64,000 nucleotides of DNA, from NCBI GenBank assembly GCA_030340625.1, contig JAOPHQ010001993.1, forward strand, positions 392,001 to 456,000, written 5' to 3'. The translations under genes were made by a program, and so were the position numbers. The stretch comes from Merluccius polli. Its lineage: Eukaryota > Chordata > Actinopteri > Gadiformes > Merlucciidae. The notes under the pieces are model-generated. The model saw only the letters and a program-made list of their open reading frames with translations, had not been told where the DNA came from and did no database searches. Below, in pieces: positions 61,615-64,000 of this stretch (the stretch's first letter is position 1; every line of letters begins with the position of its first letter).

Positions 61615-62141
61615 CAACACAACAGAAACGACCACCAACACCACATCTCCACTTCAGACGTCGCCCAGCACCTTTGAGCCAACAAAGTCGGCCCCCACAC
61701 CTGTTGGCATCCATCCCCTAAGACACCCAAAGTGTGAAATGGCACTATAGCTCAAATATGAACGACGATGGAACCAGCACCGAGGGCTCACTTATAGCAC
61801 CGGAGTGGAGTCCAAGACACACACGTACACCATTAGCACATCATTAAGACACATTATCTCACCGCTATGTTTAGCAACACATTTTTCTCCGTACTGGACC
61901 TGGCTGGCGAGTCGTGATTTTCACATTCACAGCCAAGCATTGTAATATGTGAATTCACAGCAGCAATAGTGCCGAGTCAGACCCATGCATTTTTTTGTGT
62001 TTTTTTTTTCATTCTCTGAAAAATAAATTTTGTCTACATAGCCATGGTTCATGGCTCTGTAGACAAGAGGCCAGGTCTCCGTCTGTCTTGGTGGGGGTCG
62101 CGTGGCACCCGGTTGCCCTGTGTCTGTCACCGCGACAATAG

Positions 62142-62164
62142 CAGCTGCTGCTGCTGCTGCTGCT
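62142..62164. repeat. CTG trinucleotide repeat
   Basis: About seven CTG units. The poly-Ala frames on both strands are artefacts. Confidence 0.85.
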
Positions 62165-62654
62165 CCCACCCGCCGTCTACCCCCGGAGGCTAATCGCTGT
62201 CACAATCTTCCACGACACCATGTTCAGAGAGAGCGACTGTCGGCTCGGCGGATGTGGATTGTGGACGTGGATGGATACAGGTCGTTGGGAGGGAAATCTT
62301 GTGTTCGACAAGACCTCTGCCTTGGAAACTCTCGTGCAAAAACCTTTGGCCCACCGTACAGCCTCGCAGAGGTCTTCACTGCCAATCGGCTGCAAGTGCC
62401 GCAAGATTAAAAGACGTTCTCCCCCTTGCCTAGACCAAATATATTTTTGACGTTGTCTATAGCAAGATGTAAATCAGCCTTGATTGGTGTTCAACTCACC
62501 CCCCGTCACGGTGTATGTCTAAACGAGTGTTTAGCAGCTTCCATGGTCTGTATCTTTGTTTCGTCCAACACATGTAAGCGCATTCGAACAAGTCCACGTG
62601 TTTCGATTCTGTGTTTACACGCCACTGCACACGCTCAGACTTTGTCACATTGTC

Positions 62655-62712
62655 TAAAACACAGCCTAAACGCTGCCTAAACGCTGCCTAAACACAGCTC
62701 AAACGCAGCGCA
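62655..62712. repeat. outlying block of the GCTGCCTAAAC satellite
   Basis: ACAGCCTAAACGCTGCCTAA and further copies match the large satellite at 63222-64000. The two are separated by a segment containing a LINE fragment. Confidence 0.85.
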
Positions 62713-62764
62713 AAATATGTATAAAACGAAAGGACATACAAACATAGAATGAGTGCAAAGTTGT

Positions 62765-63122
62765 TGTTTTTTTTTGTTTTTTGTTTTTTTGTTTTTTTTT
62801 ATTAGTGGGAGGGGGAGGGGTAGTAGAAGAAGGATGCTAAGCGGGGTCCAGGTGAACTCTGAACAGGTGGGTCTTGAGTCTCTTGCGGACGCAGGTGATC
62901 GACTCTGCGGTCCTCACGTCAGCAGGGAGGTCGTTCCACCATAGCGGCGCCAAGACGGAGAAGAGTTGTGACTTGGCTGTGCGACCTTTGCTTGCTCTCA
63001 GGGATGGCGGTACCAGCCGGCCGGCCGAGGTAGTCGCGCGGAGGGCTCTAGCCGGGGCGTGGGGTCTGACTAGTGCTTGGAGGTGGGTCGGGGCGGTTCC
63101 GTTGACAGCCTTGTAGGTACAT
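62765..63122 (-). mobile_element. LINE fragment, C-terminal part of an L2/CR1-like reverse transcriptase protein
   Basis: The minus strand from about 63122 to the TAG at 62839-62837 reads YKAVNGTAPTHLQALV, GRTAKSQLFSVLAPLWW and NDLPADVRTAES, ending RKRLKTHLFRVHL. This layout (YKA.NG.AP.YL, FSV.AP..WN.LP, LKTHLF) is the extreme C-terminus of L2/CR1-type LINE proteins. An A-rich tail (T-rich on the plus strand, 62765-62800) follows, so it is a 5'-truncated insertion. It interrupts the satellite around it. Confidence 0.8.
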
Positions 63123-64000
63123 AAAGGTTCAATTATTCTAGTCTGTTCTACACATCACTGTAATGCTGCAAATTATCCAGTAAAATGAGAAGTCATCTCA
63201 ATAACTTTTCTCCTCATGAATTGGCCTAAACGCAGCCTAAAAGCTGCCTTAATGCTACCTAACCACTGCCTGAACGCAGCCCAAATGCTGCCGAAAGGCA
63301 GCCTAAATGCTGCTTAAACACAGCCCAAATGCTGCCCAGCAAAATGCTGCCTAGCCTAAAACACAGCCCAAACGCAACCTATAGGTTGCCTAAACGCTGC
63401 CTAAAGGCAGCCTTAAAAGTCTGAGAGCATGCACAGTACTTGTTGTACACAGACAATTCTGTGTCTTTATTATAGGAAAGGGGATTCACAAAGACATTTC
63501 TTTAATGTGACATGCTTTATAAGCCTGGTAAATGGACGAGAAGTTTAAAAATTCACTGGCTGTTGTTGTTGTAGCTCAACTCATGAGTAGAAGTACACCC
63601 TATTACAACATGGTTGTTTTAAGTCAGATTAGATGAGCCCAAATGGTATTTTCTGTCAAAACCACCAGATCTAGTATGTGTACCACGGGACCTACATAAT
63701 GGTTCAATTATTCTAGTGTGTCTTACACATCACTGTAATCACATCACTGCAGCCCGAATGCTGCCTAAGGGCAGCCTAAATGCTGCCTAAAGGCAGCCCA
63801 ATCGCAGCATAAATGACGCCTTAAAAGTCTGTGAGCATGAACAGCACTTGTATAGGCAGCCTAAACACTGCATATGGGCAGCCCGAACGCTGCCTATTGG
63901 CAGCCTTAACGCTGCCAAACTCCTGCCTGAACACAGCCTAAACGCTGCCTATAGGCAGCCCAATCGCTGCATATAGTCAGCCCGAACGCTGCATATAGTC
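63114..64000. repeat. GGCAGCCTAAAYGCTGCC satellite with higher-order structure
   Basis: Short units of 10-11 bp alternate between GGCAGCCTAAA and GCTGCCTAAAC types, so neighbouring units are partly self-complementary. A longer period of about 570 bp is visible: GGTTCAATTATTCTAGT occurs at 63126-63142 and 63701-63717, and CCTTAAAAGTCTG at 63411 and 63810. The array runs off the right edge. Confidence 0.88.

Noticed and set aside
61927..62410. Poly-Ala frames on both strands
   Set aside because: They come from the short CTG repeat; flanking residues match nothing I recognise.

Overview
The window is vertebrate nuclear DNA, almost certainly from a teleost fish. It is intron-dominated and rich in CA/GT, GA/CT and AT microsatellites. 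It carries a Rex3-like RTE retrotransposon with a GATG-type tail, several short transposons with 8-bp target duplications, and one multi-exon gene of a vertebrate-specific family.

The gene is kcnip4 (Kv channel-interacting protein 4, KChIP4), on the minus strand. Seven common exons at 14526 to 5537 encode the whole 195-residue EF-hand core. Every splice junction keeps phase, and the core length equals that of human KChIP4. Upstream, in minus-strand order, lie four alternative N-terminal exons, all ending in phase 1 so that each can join the same common exon: 54919-54862 (short basic N-terminus resembling KChIP1), 48224-48125 (KIS domain of KChIP4a), 36582-36471 (second transmembrane N-terminus) and 16244-16143 (second exon of the KChIP4b form). 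The first coding exon of the KChIP4b form was not found and probably lies beyond position 64000. Two of the splice donors are GC rather than GT.

Layout: 1-2690 is an array of diverged tRNA-like modules that switches orientation. 2691-5536 is AT-rich sequence including the kcnip4 3' UTR. 5537-14526 is the compact 3' half of the gene; its second-last intron is filled by a minisatellite of about 25 copies of 52 bp inside a hairpin-bearing mobile element. 14527-54861 are the long introns between alternative first exons. They hold several transposons with exact target duplications and, at 29602-32970, a nearly complete RTE element inserted into another element related to the one at 6040-7796. 54920-64000 is upstream sequence with simple repeats, a pyrimidine satellite at 58270-58640, a LINE fragment, and a satellite with a longer-range repeat that runs off the right edge.

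KChIP4 is a cytosolic or membrane-tethered calcium sensor that binds the N-terminus of Kv4 potassium channels. The choice of N-terminal exon sets channel trafficking and inactivation, so the alternative first exons are the functional centre of this window. The other open reading frames examined are simple-repeat artefacts, transposon pieces, or reading frames without recognisable homology.
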